Origin: Corallococcus interemptor
GTDB taxonomy: Bacteria > Myxococcota > Myxococcia > Myxococcales > Myxococcaceae
DNA length: 64,000 nt
Assembly: GCF_003668875.1 (NCBI RefSeq)
Contig: NZ_RAWM01000016.1
Coordinates: 42,314-106,313, forward strand
Direction: 5' to 3'
This document shows positions 43,652-52,200 of this stretch, piece by piece. Positions within the stretch are counted from its first letter, which is position 1; each line of letters begins with the position of its first letter. Position numbers and translations under genes: made by a program. The notes below the pieces were generated by a model. It was not told the DNA's origin, ran no database searches, and saw nothing but the letters and a program-made list of their open reading frames with translations.

Positions 43652-43682
43652 GCCTCTGAGTCCAAGCGACTCGGGGGCTTTT
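43652..43682 (+). terminator. Duplicate tRNA terminator after right att repeat
   Basis: GCCTCTGAGTC pairs with GACTCGGGGGC (two G-T wobbles) around CAAGC, followed by TTTT. The hairpin and the TTTTGNCGTTTC tail match those after the tRNA at 20152-20181 with a few changes, so the duplicated block extends past the 26-bp core and has diverged. Confidence 0.8.
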
Positions 43683-43776
43683 GCCGTTTCTGGCCCAGGC
43701 TTCCTCGTGACGCGCACTGCCCGCTGCTTTGTGGCGGCGGAGCGTGCCGGTATCGTCCGCGGCGGATGAAGCAGCC

Positions 43777-44724
43777 ATGAGTGATTCACCTCGCACCGTC
43801 TTCCGGCAGGAAGCCCTGGAGCACCATGCCCGCCCCGAGGCCCGGGGAGGGCTGCTGCGCCTGATGCCCGGGTGGATCCACGCGACGTGGTGGGTTCTCG
43901 TGGGGCTGGTGGTGGTGGGCGCCGTGGGCCTGTCCCTCGTTGAAATCAACGACTACGCACGCGGCCCGGTCCTGGTGCGCGTCAAGGGACTGGAGGAGGT
44001 CACCTCCACGGAGGGTGGCCGCGTCAGCCGGGTGCTGGTGCGACGCGGTGAGCGCGTCCACGCGGGCCAGCCGCTGGTGGAGCTGTACGCGGGCGGCGAG
44101 GTGGCTGATCGGGAGCGGGTGGATCAAGAGTTCCGCTCACAGCTCGCCGCGTGGCTCCTGGAGCCGGCCAACCCGGGGACTCGGCAGGCGCTGGCGGGCC
44201 TTCGCGCCCAACTGGAGTTGAGCGAGGCTCGCATGTCCGAGCGCGTGCTGAAGGCCCCTTGCGACGGCCGCGTCGGCGAGGTGCGCGTGCGTGAGCAGCA
44301 GTTCCTCCAGCCGGGCGAGGTGGTGGCCTCGCTGGTGCGCGACGGCGCGGAGACGTGGGCGGTGGCGCTCCTGCCCGGCCAGTACCGCCCGCTCCTGCAC
44401 CCGGGCCAGCCGCTGCGGCTGGAGCTCACCGGCTTCCCCTATTCCTATCAGATGCTGGAGGTCGCCTCCGTCAGCGATGACCTGGTGGGTCCAGCCGAGG
44501 TGCGGCGCCTGCTGGGCCCCGGCCTCAAGGACGCCCTCACCGTGACGGACGGCCCGCTGGTGCTGGTGGAGGCGAAGCTGCCCTCCGAGACCTTCCAGAC
44601 GGGCGACGACACCTACGCCTACTTCACCGGCATGCCCGGCCAGGCCTGGGTGAAGGTCCGCGCTCGCAATGGCTGGGTGACCCTGCTGCCGGTGCTGGAG
44701 CTGCTCGGGAAACGCCGTGGCTGA
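43777..44724 (+). CDS. HlyD-like membrane fusion protein of the RiPP exporter
   Basis: The 315-residue protein has a short cytoplasmic N-terminus, one transmembrane helix (about 35-55: WWVLVGLVVVGAVGLSLVE), then a barrel-sandwich/lipoyl half (EVTSTEGGRVSRVLVRRGERVHAGQPLVEL), a short helical hairpin and the second half (LKAPCDGRVGEVRVREQQFLQPGEVVASL). This is the adaptor that links an ABC exporter to an outer-membrane channel. The ATG at 43777 is chosen over an in-frame codon at 43729. It overlaps the start of the C39 exporter by 8 bases, so the two work together. Confidence 0.88.
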   Translation: MSDSPRTVFRQEALEHHARPEARGGLLRLMPGWIHATWWVLVGLVVVGAVGLSLVEINDYARGPVLVRVKGLEEVTSTEGGRVSRVLVRRGERVHAGQPLVELYAGGEVADRERVDQEFRSQLAAWLLEPANPGTRQALAGLRAQLELSEARMSERVLKAPCDGRVGEVRVREQQFLQPGEVVASLVRDGAETWAVALLPGQYRPLLHPGQPLRLELTGFPYSYQMLEVASVSDDLVGPAEVRRLLGPGLKDALTVTDGPLVLVEAKLPSETFQTGDDTYAYFTGMPGQAWVKVRARNGWVTLLPVLELLGKRRG

Positions 44725-46924
44725 TCCTTCGTTCTTCGAGCGCTTCCCCGCGCTGGGCCGCCTGGGCGAGCGGCTGGGCCGCCGGCGCATTCCCTACGTG
44801 GCGCAGCTGGCGTCGGCGGACTGCGGCGCGGCGTGCCTGGCCATGGTGCTGGGCTACTGGGGCCGGCACGTGGGGCTGGATGAAGTGCACGCCGCCACGG
44901 GGCTGACCACCCGGGGCATCAGCGCGCGCACGCTGCTGGAGACGGGCCGCCGCTTCGGGCTCGTGGGCCGCGCGGTGCACGTGGACATGGAGCAGCTCCA
45001 CCTGCTGACGCCCGGCGCGGTGCTGCACTGGGAGTTCCGCCACTTCGTCGTCTTCGAGCGGCTGGCTCGCCAGGGCGTGGACGTGGTGGACCCGAACTTC
45101 GGCCGGCGCCGCGTGCCGCTGGAGCAGTTCCGCAAGGCCTTCACCGGCGTGGCGCTGCTCTTCGAGCCCTCGGAGACCTTCGAGACGTCCGCGCCCCGCC
45201 AGGGGTCGCATCGCTACCTGCACCTGCTCTTGCAGGAGCGTCCCGCGCTGCTGCGGGTGGCGGTGATGTCGCTGCTCCTGCAGCTCTTCGCCCTCGCCTT
45301 GCCCTCGCTCACGGGCGCGGTGGTGGACCGGGTAGTGCCCAGCGGGGACACGCCGCTGCTGGCCACGCTGGCCGCGGGCATGGCGGCGCTGGTGGGCTTC
45401 CAGTTCCTGTCCTCGTTCGTCCGCGCGCACCTGCTGCTGCAGCTGCGCACGCACCTGGACGCTCGGCTGACGCTCGGCTTCCTGGACCACCTGGTCCACC
45501 TGCCGTTCTCCTTCTTCCAACTGCGCTCGGCGGGCGACCTGATGAACCGCCTGAACAGCAATGCCACCGTGCGGGAGATGCTGACGTCGGGCGCACTCTC
45601 CACGCTGTTGGACGGCAGCATGGTGGTGCTCTACCTGGGCCTGCTGCTGGCCGGCAGTCCCCGGATGGGCGCGCTGGTGTGCGGCCTGGCGCTGCTCCAG
45701 GTGCTGGTGTTCGTCTTCGCCAGCCGCCGCCAGCGGGAGCTGATGGCGAAGAACCTGGAGATCACCGCGTCCGCGCAGAACTACCAGGTGGAGATGTTCT
45801 CCGGCATCCAGACGCTCAAGGCGCTGGGTCTGGAGGACAAGGCCGTGCAGCACTGGTCCAGCGTCTACGTGGACGTGCTCAACGTGTCGCTGGAGCGCGG
45901 ACGGCTGGAGGCGCTCACCGAGTCCATCACCAGCACGCTGCGCATGGCGTCCCCGCTGGTGGTGCTGGGCACCGGGGCCCTGCTCGTCATGGAAGGCCAG
46001 CTGTCGATGGGGGAGATGCTGGCGATGAACGCCCTGGCGGCGGGCTTCCTGCTGCCCATCTCCAACCTGGTGACGACGGCCTTCCAGCTCCAGCTGGTGC
46101 GCAGCTACCTGGCCCGCGTGGACGACGTGCTGCAGGCCCCCACCGAGCAGCCGCCCGGGACGCGCCACCGCGCCCACACGCTCCAGGGCCGCATCCAGGT
46201 GGAGAACGTGTCGTTCCGCTACGGGACGAACTCGCCGCCGGTGGTGCGGGACGTGTCCGTCACCATCGAGCCGGGCCAGTTCGTGGCCATCGTCGGCGCG
46301 TCCGGGGCCGGCAAGTCCAGCCTCGCGCACCTGCTGCTGGGGCTGTACCTGCCCTCGTCCGGCTCCATCCGCTTCGACGGCGTGCCGCTGGCGGAGATGG
46401 ACCTGAAGGAGGTGCGCCGGCAGATGGGCGTGGTGCTGCAGAACCCGTCGCTGTTCCGCGGGGACATCCGCCGCAACATCGCCTACGCGGATCCGCTGCT
46501 GCCGCTGGAGACCGTGCAGGCGGCGGCGAAGCGCGCCCAGGTGCACGACGACATCGCCGCCATGCCCATGGGCTACGAGACGGTGTTGAGCGAGATGGGC
46601 TCGTCGCTGTCCGGGGGCCAGCGGCAGCGCATGGCGCTGGCGCGCGCCCTGGTGGGCAACCCCGCCATCCTCCTGCTGGACGAGGCCACCAACGCGCTGG
46701 ACGCGAAGACGGAGCGCGCGGTGCAGGACGCCATCGCGGAGCTGCGCTGCACCCGCGTGGTGATTGCCCACCGGCTGAGCACTGTGCGCGAGGCGGACCT
46801 CATCCTGGTGATGAACGGGGGCCAGCTGGTGGAGCGTGGCACGCACGCGGAGTTGATGGAGCGCCGGGGCGAGTACTTCGAGCTGGTCTCCGCCCAGGAG
46901 GGCCCCCGGAAGGCGGTGGGCTGA
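44717..46924 (+). CDS. Peptidase C39 ABC exporter (bacteriocin/lantibiotic type, PCAT)
   Basis: This 735-residue transporter couples leader cleavage to export. The N-terminal C39 papain-like domain has oxyanion Gln30, Cys36 (ASADCGAACLAMVLGYWG), His109 (WEFRHFVVFE) and Asp125 (VDPNFG). A six-helix transmembrane domain (about 160-470) follows, then an ABC domain with Walker A IVGASGAGKSSL, signature SLSGGQRQRMALARAL and Walker B ILLLDEATNALD. The C39 domain cuts after double-glycine leaders, which fits the GG motif of the precursor at 51933. The start is GTG 44717, overlapping the adaptor gene. All catalytic residues are present. Confidence 0.95.
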   Translation: MADPSFFERFPALGRLGERLGRRRIPYVAQLASADCGAACLAMVLGYWGRHVGLDEVHAATGLTTRGISARTLLETGRRFGLVGRAVHVDMEQLHLLTPGAVLHWEFRHFVVFERLARQGVDVVDPNFGRRRVPLEQFRKAFTGVALLFEPSETFETSAPRQGSHRYLHLLLQERPALLRVAVMSLLLQLFALALPSLTGAVVDRVVPSGDTPLLATLAAGMAALVGFQFLSSFVRAHLLLQLRTHLDARLTLGFLDHLVHLPFSFFQLRSAGDLMNRLNSNATVREMLTSGALSTLLDGSMVVLYLGLLLAGSPRMGALVCGLALLQVLVFVFASRRQRELMAKNLEITASAQNYQVEMFSGIQTLKALGLEDKAVQHWSSVYVDVLNVSLERGRLEALTESITSTLRMASPLVVLGTGALLVMEGQLSMGEMLAMNALAAGFLLPISNLVTTAFQLQLVRSYLARVDDVLQAPTEQPPGTRHRAHTLQGRIQVENVSFRYGTNSPPVVRDVSVTIEPGQFVAIVGASGAGKSSLAHLLLGLYLPSSGSIRFDGVPLAEMDLKEVRRQMGVVLQNPSLFRGDIRRNIAYADPLLPLETVQAAAKRAQVHDDIAAMPMGYETVLSEMGSSLSGGQRQRMALARALVGNPAILLLDEATNALDAKTERAVQDAIAELRCTRVVIAHRLSTVREADLILVMNGGQLVERGTHAELMERRGEYFELVSAQEGPRKAVG

Positions 46925-46928
46925 GCGC

Positions 46929-48326
46929 ATGCGCTTCGCTCCGGACGTCGTCGTGGACCTCACTCCGCTGTCCGACGTGGGGGAGCTGCCCTTCTCGGAG
47001 ATCCTCTACGGGCTGCTGCGGCGGGGCTTCGAGCCCGGCGCCTCGCGGCGCCTGCTGGAGGACGCCAACGCGCGGCTGCGGCGGCCCCTGCTGCGGCCCG
47101 GGGCCGTGGAGGACGGCGGACCACTGGTGGACGACGGGGTGCTGTTCCCGGCGCCCGGCCCCTGGGGGTGGGTGCTCCAGCAGGGCGGGTCTCGCTGGAG
47201 CACGCGGCTGGAGCCGGAGGCCGTGCCCGTCGTCGCGGACTTCCTGCGTGCCGTCGCGCGCGCGGACACCCTGGACGAGGTGCGCGCGGCCTGGCCCTTC
47301 GACGCGGAGGACTTCGAGGCCGCGCTCTTTCGCGCTGGCCCTCCCGAGGCGCCCTGGCCGGAGCCGTCCGGACCGGGCCTCTACCGCCGCGAGCACGCCA
47401 GCCTGCTCGTGTGCTCGCGGACGACGTCGGTGCTGGTGGACCCCATTCCGCTCCAGCGCCGGCTGCCGCACATGGGCTCGGTGCCGGGCAACCTGGCCCC
47501 GGAGGCTTTGGGCGCGGTGGCCATCACCCACGGCCACACGGACCACTGGCATGTGCCGTCGCTGCTGGACCATCTGCCGCGGCGGGACACCCCCGTGCTC
47601 GTGCCCCGCGTGCCCCGCGTCAACCTGCTCACCCCGCAGGACTTCTCCCTCGTGCTGGGCGCATGCGGGCAGGCCGTCCAGGCTCTGGCCTGGGGCGAGT
47701 CCCTGCGCGTGGGCGACGTGCGGGTGGACGTGTTGCCCTTCCACGGCGAGCAGCCCGCGCCGGACGGGCCGCCGCTCCCGGAGGGCCTGCGCAGCTGGGG
47801 CAACTGCTACCGCTTCGACACCGGGGACTTCTCGTGCCTGGTGCTGGTGGACTCCGGGGATGATCCGGCGGGCCGCATGGCGGAGGTGGTGGCGCGCTCG
47901 CGCGAGGCGCACGGGCCGGTGGACGTGGTTCTGGCGTGCCAGCGGGAGTTCCTCGCTCCGTTCTTCGGGGGCCTGAGCCACTACTGGGCCGCGCTGCCCT
48001 GGGCGCGGCTGCGCGGGCTCCACGAGGACCACCAGGCCGGGCGACTGCGCAGCTCCACGGCCGGCCCCGAGGGCGTGGCGGAGCTGTGCGCGCTCGCCGG
48101 CGCGCGCTACTTCCTGCCCTACGCCAACGGCTTCGCGGGCGTGGGCCGCCCCATCACCGATGTGGGGTGGGGTGATGGCGAGCCCTCCGAGGCGGTCTGC
48201 AACGCGCGGGTGCGCGAGCACCTGGCGCGGCGCGGGGCAGCCACCGAGGTGGTGGACTGGAAGCCCGGCGACGTGGCGCGCTTCGAGCGGGGCCGACTGG
48301 TTCTGGAGCGCGGGCCCGAGCGCTGA
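46929..48326 (+). CDS. MBL-fold metallo-hydrolase with unusual N-terminal domain
   Basis: The 465-residue protein has an N-terminal ~145-residue domain of unknown type (LSDVGELPFSEILYGLLRRG, ARLRRPLLRP). A metallo-beta-lactamase domain follows, with strand LLVCSRTTSVLVDP, the HxHxDH motif ITHGHTDHWHVPSLLDHL (about 197-205), and a later Asp ligand in LVLVDSGDDPAG. It is closest to UlaG/RomA-like hydrolases. It starts 4 bp after the exporter, so it belongs to the RiPP operon, but it is not a standard lanthipeptide enzyme. It could act in self-protection, proteolytic trimming or tailoring; there is no direct evidence. The coding 3' end is part of a tandem duplication. Confidence 0.83.
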   Translation: MRFAPDVVVDLTPLSDVGELPFSEILYGLLRRGFEPGASRRLLEDANARLRRPLLRPGAVEDGGPLVDDGVLFPAPGPWGWVLQQGGSRWSTRLEPEAVPVVADFLRAVARADTLDEVRAAWPFDAEDFEAALFRAGPPEAPWPEPSGPGLYRREHASLLVCSRTTSVLVDPIPLQRRLPHMGSVPGNLAPEALGAVAITHGHTDHWHVPSLLDHLPRRDTPVLVPRVPRVNLLTPQDFSLVLGACGQAVQALAWGESLRVGDVRVDVLPFHGEQPAPDGPPLPEGLRSWGNCYRFDTGDFSCLVLVDSGDDPAGRMAEVVARSREAHGPVDVVLACQREFLAPFFGGLSHYWAALPWARLRGLHEDHQAGRLRSSTAGPEGVAELCALAGARYFLPYANGFAGVGRPITDVGWGDGEPSEAVCNARVREHLARRGAATEVVDWKPGDVARFERGRLVLERGPER

Positions 48327-48588
48327 AGGCCCGGCGCATCAGCGCTGGGGGCCGCGCGTCCGCACATCGGCGGCAAGTTGCTGGAGCGCGGGCCCGGGGC
48401 GCTTCAGCGTTGGGTGCCGCGCGTCCGCGTCTCGGCGGCAAGTTGCTGGAGCGCGGGCTGGAGCGCTGAAGGCCCGGCGCATCAGCGCTGGGTGCCAAGC
48501 GTCCGCGTCTCGGCGGCAAGTTGCTGGAGCGCGGGCCCGAGGCGCTTCAGCGTTGGGTGCCGCGCGTCCGCGTCTCGGCGGGAGGTTG
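48303..48588. repeat. Two tandem copies of a ~143-bp compound repeat at the convergent gene ends
   Basis: Units starting CTGGAGCGCGGG lie at 48303, 48381, 48446 and 48524. They alternate between a 78-bp type (48303, 48446) and a ~65-bp type (48381, 48524), so 48303-48445 and 48446-48588 are diverged direct copies. The first copy contains the stop codon of the MBL gene and the last contains the 3' end of the minus-strand adaptor gene. It appears that the junction between these convergent genes was duplicated. Confidence 0.8.
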
Positions 48589-49440
48589 GAGGAACACCTC
48601 CGCCAGCAGGCCGCTGGAGAGCCGGGCGCGCAGCGCGTCCGGGACGGTGAGCACGGCCTCCGCCTTCTGGTGCCGCGAGGCCGGATCCACCTCCGGGGCG
48701 ACGCGCTCCACCGTGCCCACCAGCTCCGCGTCCACCGCGGCCAGGCGCACCCGCACGGGCAAGCCAGGGCGCACGGAGGGGGCGAGCGTCTCCGGGACGG
48801 CGAAGCGCAGCCGCAGGTCGTCGCTCACCACCCGCAGGAGCGGCGTGGCGCGGCCCACGCGCATGCCCGGCGTGAGGTACTGCTCCGTGATGATGCCGGT
48901 GAAGGGGGCGCGGATGCGCGCCTGGGCCACGTCGCGCTCGGCCTGGGCCAGCCGCGTCCGCGCCTCCGACAGGCGGGCCTGGGCCAACGTGCGGTCGGCC
49001 TCCGCCAGCGCCACGGTGCTCTCCGCCGCTTCCAGGGCTTCGGCTGCCGAGTACGCGCGGATGCGCTGCTCACGCTGCAACTTCTGCTTCGCCTGGGTGA
49101 GCAGGAGGGACGCCCGCTCGTGCTCGGCCTCCGCGGCCCGGGCGTTGGCCTGGCGCGCGCTCAGCTCCAGCTTCAGCGGCTCCGGATCCAGCGTGGCCAG
49201 CACCTGGCCCGCCTCCACCCGGTCTCCCAGGCGCGCCTTCACCTCACTCAGCCGTCCCTCCACCTCGGAGACGACGTCCAGCACCTGGCTGGCCACCACG
49301 ACGCCCAGGAGCGGCCGGGGCGCCGTCAGCACCCGCGCCGGCTCCTGCGCCTCTCCGGGAGGCGTCGCCAGCGCGCCGCCCGGCCCCAGGAGCATCACAC
49401 CCGTGGTGACCCATGCCCATGCCCTGAGACTCCCCGTCAC
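48547..49440 (-). CDS. RND-type efflux periplasmic adaptor (HlyD/MFP family)
   Basis: The 297-residue exported protein has an N-terminal signal-like segment (AWAWVTTGVMLLGPGGALA), a lipoyl half (EVEGRLSEVKARLGDRVEAGQVLATLDPE), a coiled-coil hairpin (about 100-175, rich in Ala/Glu/Arg heptads), the second lipoyl half (ARIRAPFTGIITEQYLTPGMRVG) and a beta-barrel (LRFAVPETLAPSVRPGLPVRV). The GTG start at 49440 follows GGTGGAGAAGC. No RND pump or TolC gene is adjacent, so it is an orphan adaptor. It is transcribed against the rest of the lanthipeptide locus and may help export or immunity. Confidence 0.87.
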   Translation of the reverse strand: MTGSLRAWAWVTTGVMLLGPGGALATPPGEAQEPARVLTAPRPLLGVVVASQVLDVVSEVEGRLSEVKARLGDRVEAGQVLATLDPEPLKLELSARQANARAAEAEHERASLLLTQAKQKLQREQRIRAYSAAEALEAAESTVALAEADRTLAQARLSEARTRLAQAERDVAQARIRAPFTGIITEQYLTPGMRVGRATPLLRVVSDDLRLRFAVPETLAPSVRPGLPVRVRLAAVDAELVGTVERVAPEVDPASRHQKAEAVLTVPDALRARLSSGLLAEVFLQPPAETRTRGTQR

Positions 49441-49640
49441 GTGCTTCTCCACCCTGCGGTCCTGAAGGTGCGCCGTCCTCGCGGACTGTAGCCCGCGGCC
49501 CCGCCCGGCACACCTTCCCCGGGGGCGCGCGGTGCACGGAGGGCCCGTTGTACGGGCCCGGGAGGCCGGGAAGAATGCGCGGCTTTCGCGCGGCCCCGCC
49601 GCGAGCGCAGGCCCGGGGTCTCCACCGAGGAGCGACATCC

Positions 49641-50906
49641 TTGAGCAACACCTGGAAGCCCGTGCTCTCCGGCCCCACGCGGGCCCGCGCCCTGGAGGCG
49701 GCCGAGGCCATCGTCCAGGACATGGCTGGCGCGCCGCTCGTGCGCAGACCGCCGGACCTCGCGAAGGGACACGCGGGGCTGGCCCTCTTCTTCGAGGCCG
49801 CGGGCCGGGCGCTGGACACCGACCATCTCGACCGCGTGGGAGAGCACCTGCGGCGCTCCGCGGAAGGCTTCCTTCGCGCCGGGCAGACCAAGGTCGGTCT
49901 CCACGGAGGCCTGGCCGGGTTGGGCTGGGTGGCCGCCCATCTGTCGGCGCGCCACCCCGACCTGGACGTGGAGGAGGTGTGCGGACCGGTGGACGAGGCG
50001 ATTGCCCGGGAACTGGAGCTGCGCCCGTGGCCCCACCCCTGCGACCTGCGCGCCGGGCTGGGGGGAATGGGGCTGTACGCGCTCACGCGCTTGCACCACC
50101 CGTCCACGCCCGGACTGCTGGAGCGCATGGTGACCGTCCTGGAGGAGACCGCCGAGCCCACCGCGCAGGGCCTCCGCTGGCCCCTGCCTCCCAACTCCGT
50201 GCGCCTCTATGGCGACCCCCAGGCGTTCCCCCGGGGCGTGTACACGCTGGGCGTGGCGCACGGCATGCCGGGCGGGCTGGCCCTCCTGGGCGCGCTCCAT
50301 GCGCACGGCATCGCGCGGGAGCGGGTAGGGGCGCTGCTCGAGGGCGGCTTCGCGTGGATGGCGAGCCTCGTGGGCTCCGGCGAGCACCCGGGCTTCCCCC
50401 ACTACCTGCACGGCGACACGCCCGTCGTGGACGCGCGCTTCAGCTGGTGCGTGGGCACACCCGGCATCACCGCCGTGCTGTGGTGGGCGGCGCGGGCGTG
50501 GGGACACGCGGGCTGGCAGGACCGCGCGCTCGCGTGGGCGGAAGCCGTGGCGCGAGAGGGGCTGGAGCGGCCGCCCTTCGTGCCCAGGCGCAGCGCGAAC
50601 CTGTGCTGCGGCACGGCCGGCACGGCCCTGCTGTTCCTGCGCCTCTTCCACGCGACGGGGCGCCCCATCTTCGAGGAGGCCGCGGTGCGCTGGTTCGAGC
50701 ACACCCTGTCGCTGCGCCAGCCCGGGCAGGGCCCCGGGGGCTACTGCTTCGAGCAGAAGCCGGATCGGCCCGACGACAACCTCCAGTTCGGCGCCGCGGG
50801 CATCGCGCTCGCGCTGCTGGCGGGGGCCACCGGCCACGAGCCGGACTGGGACGAGTGCCTCCTCATGTCCCTCCGGCCGCGACCGCTCGCGAAGACGGAG
50901 GCCTGA
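49641..50906 (+). CDS. lanC: LanC-like lanthipeptide cyclase with Cys-Cys-Gly zinc motif
   Basis: LanC adds Cys thiols to dehydrated Ser/Thr to form (methyl)lanthionine rings. The 421-residue alpha/alpha barrel shows GLHGGLAGLGW, GVAHGMPGG (His207), FSWCVGTPG (Cys270) and NLCCGTAG (Cys322-Cys323). In most LanC enzymes the last pair is Cys-His (CHG); here it is Cys-Cys, giving a three-cysteine zinc site as in ProcM-type enzymes. The start is TTG 49641, preceded by GAGGAG with ideal spacing; a longer frame from 49548 has no ribosome-binding site. Three bases separate its stop from the flavoenzyme gene. Confidence 0.9.
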   Translation: MSNTWKPVLSGPTRARALEAAEAIVQDMAGAPLVRRPPDLAKGHAGLALFFEAAGRALDTDHLDRVGEHLRRSAEGFLRAGQTKVGLHGGLAGLGWVAAHLSARHPDLDVEEVCGPVDEAIARELELRPWPHPCDLRAGLGGMGLYALTRLHHPSTPGLLERMVTVLEETAEPTAQGLRWPLPPNSVRLYGDPQAFPRGVYTLGVAHGMPGGLALLGALHAHGIARERVGALLEGGFAWMASLVGSGEHPGFPHYLHGDTPVVDARFSWCVGTPGITAVLWWAARAWGHAGWQDRALAWAEAVAREGLERPPFVPRRSANLCCGTAGTALLFLRLFHATGRPIFEEAAVRWFEHTLSLRQPGQGPGGYCFEQKPDRPDDNLQFGAAGIALALLAGATGHEPDWDECLLMSLRPRPLAKTEA

Positions 50907-50909
50907 GGC

Positions 50910-51818
50910 ATGCGGCTGGGCATCCTCGACTTCTGTTCCCTCCGCGCGGGCTCCACGCCCCGTGACGCCCTCTACGAATCGGTGGAGCTGGCCCAGCACG
51001 CGGAGGCCCTGGGCTTCTCGCGGTACTGGCTGGCCGAGCACCATGAGCCCAGCGCCGCCCACCACGCGCCGGACATGCTGGCGCCGCTCATCGCCGGCAG
51101 CACGGAGCGCATTCGCGTGGGCGTCGCGGGCATCCTGCTGAAGCTGCACAGCCCCATGCGGGTGGCGAAGGCGTTCCGATTGATGGAGACGTTCTTCCCG
51201 GGGCGCATCGACCTGGGCGTGGGCGCGGGAGGCGCCGAGCCGTCCGTCATGGAGGCCATGCGCTGCGACACGCGTTCCCTCGCGGAGGTCAGCGAGGAGT
51301 ACCCGCGGCGCGTGGTGCAATTGCTGGAGTTGCTCCGGGGCGACTCTCCACTCGGCGGCTTCCACCCGCCGGGCGCGCCTCCCGTCTGGCTCCTGGGCGC
51401 GGCGCGGCCCGTGACGGCGCGCCTGGCGGCCCTGCACGGCACCTGCTACGGCCATTCGCTGGCGCACCTGTCCAGCCGGGATGACCCCAGCGTCCTGGAC
51501 ATCTACCGCTCCGAGTTCTGTCCCCGGCCCGAGCAGCCCCGGCCCGAGGCCATCGTCGCGGTGACAGGCCTGTGCGCGCCGACGGAGGCGGAGGCGCGGC
51601 GGCGGGCGGGGGCTTCCGGCATCAAGCCCGGCGACATCGCCCCAGTCATCGGAGACCCGCGGCAGTGCCGCGAGCAGCTCGAGGCCCTCGCTCATCGCTA
51701 CGGCACCCAGGAGCTCGTCTTCCTGGATCAGGCCCCGGATGCCGCCACGCGCTGGGAGTGCTACGAACTTCTCTCCGAGAGCCTTTCGCTCAACGCGAGC
51801 CCGGCTGAAGCAGATTGA
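50910..51818 (+). CDS. LLM-class (luciferase-like) flavin-dependent oxidoreductase
   Basis: This 302-residue TIM-barrel enzyme starts MRLGILDFCSLRAGSTPRDA and has YWLAEHHEPSAAHHAPDMLA and RIRVGVAGILLKLHSPMRVA and GRIDLGVGAGG, all typical of luciferase-like monooxygenases/reductases using FMN or F420. In lanthipeptide loci luciferase-like enzymes are known to reduce dehydroalanine to D-alanine (LxmJ of lexapeptide, F420H2-dependent); a similar role is possible here but not shown. It is tightly coupled to lanC and ends about 115 bp before the precursor gene. Confidence 0.88.
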   Translation: MRLGILDFCSLRAGSTPRDALYESVELAQHAEALGFSRYWLAEHHEPSAAHHAPDMLAPLIAGSTERIRVGVAGILLKLHSPMRVAKAFRLMETFFPGRIDLGVGAGGAEPSVMEAMRCDTRSLAEVSEEYPRRVVQLLELLRGDSPLGGFHPPGAPPVWLLGAARPVTARLAALHGTCYGHSLAHLSSRDDPSVLDIYRSEFCPRPEQPRPEAIVAVTGLCAPTEAEARRRAGASGIKPGDIAPVIGDPRQCREQLEALAHRYGTQELVFLDQAPDAATRWECYELLSESLSLNASPAEAD

Positions 51819-51819
51819 G

Positions 51820-51845
51820 CGCACGGCTTGTTTTCAAACCGTGCG
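51820..51845 (+). other. Hairpin between flavoenzyme gene and precursor gene
   Basis: CGCACGG (51820-51826) pairs with CCGTGCG (51839-51845) around a 12-base T-rich loop. It lies right after the TGA of the flavoenzyme gene. It may separate the enzyme transcript from the precursor transcript or protect the precursor mRNA 5' end. Confidence 0.45.
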
Positions 51846-51932
51846 GCGCCCCTTTATCGTCGGCCTCCCACGGAGGAAGGGCCACCGGTGCACTCCAGGG
51901 CCCACCGTGGTTTCACCTCACCCGGAGGCGTC

Positions 51933-52109
51933 ATGACCAACCCCAAGAAGCAGGACTCCAAGTCGCTGAAGCTGAAGCTGTCGCTGAAGAAGGAGACGCT
52001 GCGTGAGCTGAACGACTCGCAGGTGGACGCGCTCGACCAGGTCGTGGGCGGTACCATCGTGTGGCTGTCGAACAACTGCTGCGACTACACGCACGAACAG
52101 GCCAACTGA
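51933..52109 (+). CDS. lanA: Class I lanthipeptide precursor with double-glycine leader (58 aa)
   Basis: The 40-residue leader contains the class I-type motif LKLKLSLKKETLREL followed by LNDSQVDALDQVVGG, ending in Gly39-Gly40. The 18-residue core begins TIVWLSNNCCDYTHEQAN: Thr1, Ser6 and Thr13 are dehydration candidates, and Cys9 and Cys10 are ring donors. Ser6-Cys9 and Thr1-Cys10 are the geometrically likely (methyl)lanthionines. Leader cutting after GG fits the C39 exporter. GGAGG (51924-51928) precedes the ATG. The gene sits between the lanC/LLM genes and lanB, with a strong terminator after it. Confidence 0.9.
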   Translation: MTNPKKQDSKSLKLKLSLKKETLRELNDSQVDALDQVVGGTIVWLSNNCCDYTHEQAN

Positions 52110-52122
52110 GTCCTGCTCGGCC

Positions 52123-52146
52123 GCGATGACACCGTGATGTCATCGC
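52123..52146 (+). other. Perfect 9-bp hairpin in the lanA 3' untranslated region
   Basis: GCGATGACA (52123-52131) pairs exactly with TGTCATCGC (52138-52146) around CCGTGA. It lies just upstream of the terminator and may stabilise the short precursor mRNA. Confidence 0.6.
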
Positions 52147-52162
52147 ACGCGGTCGTGCCCGG

Positions 52163-52200
52163 GGCCGGAGGGGTGGCACGCGCCATCCTTCCGGCCTTTT
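52163..52200 (+). terminator. Strong intrinsic terminator between lanA and lanB
   Basis: Left arm 52163-52176 (GGCCGGAGGGGTGG) pairs with right arm 52183-52196 (CCATCCTTCCGGCC) over 14 bp with two G-T wobbles, loop CACGCG, followed by TTTT. It should stop most transcripts after the precursor gene, with read-through into lanB. This keeps precursor in excess over enzyme. Confidence 0.88.

Noticed and set aside
48303..48588. CRISPR-like array
   Set aside because: The repeats are contiguous and alternate in two lengths with no unique spacers; they derive from coding ends.
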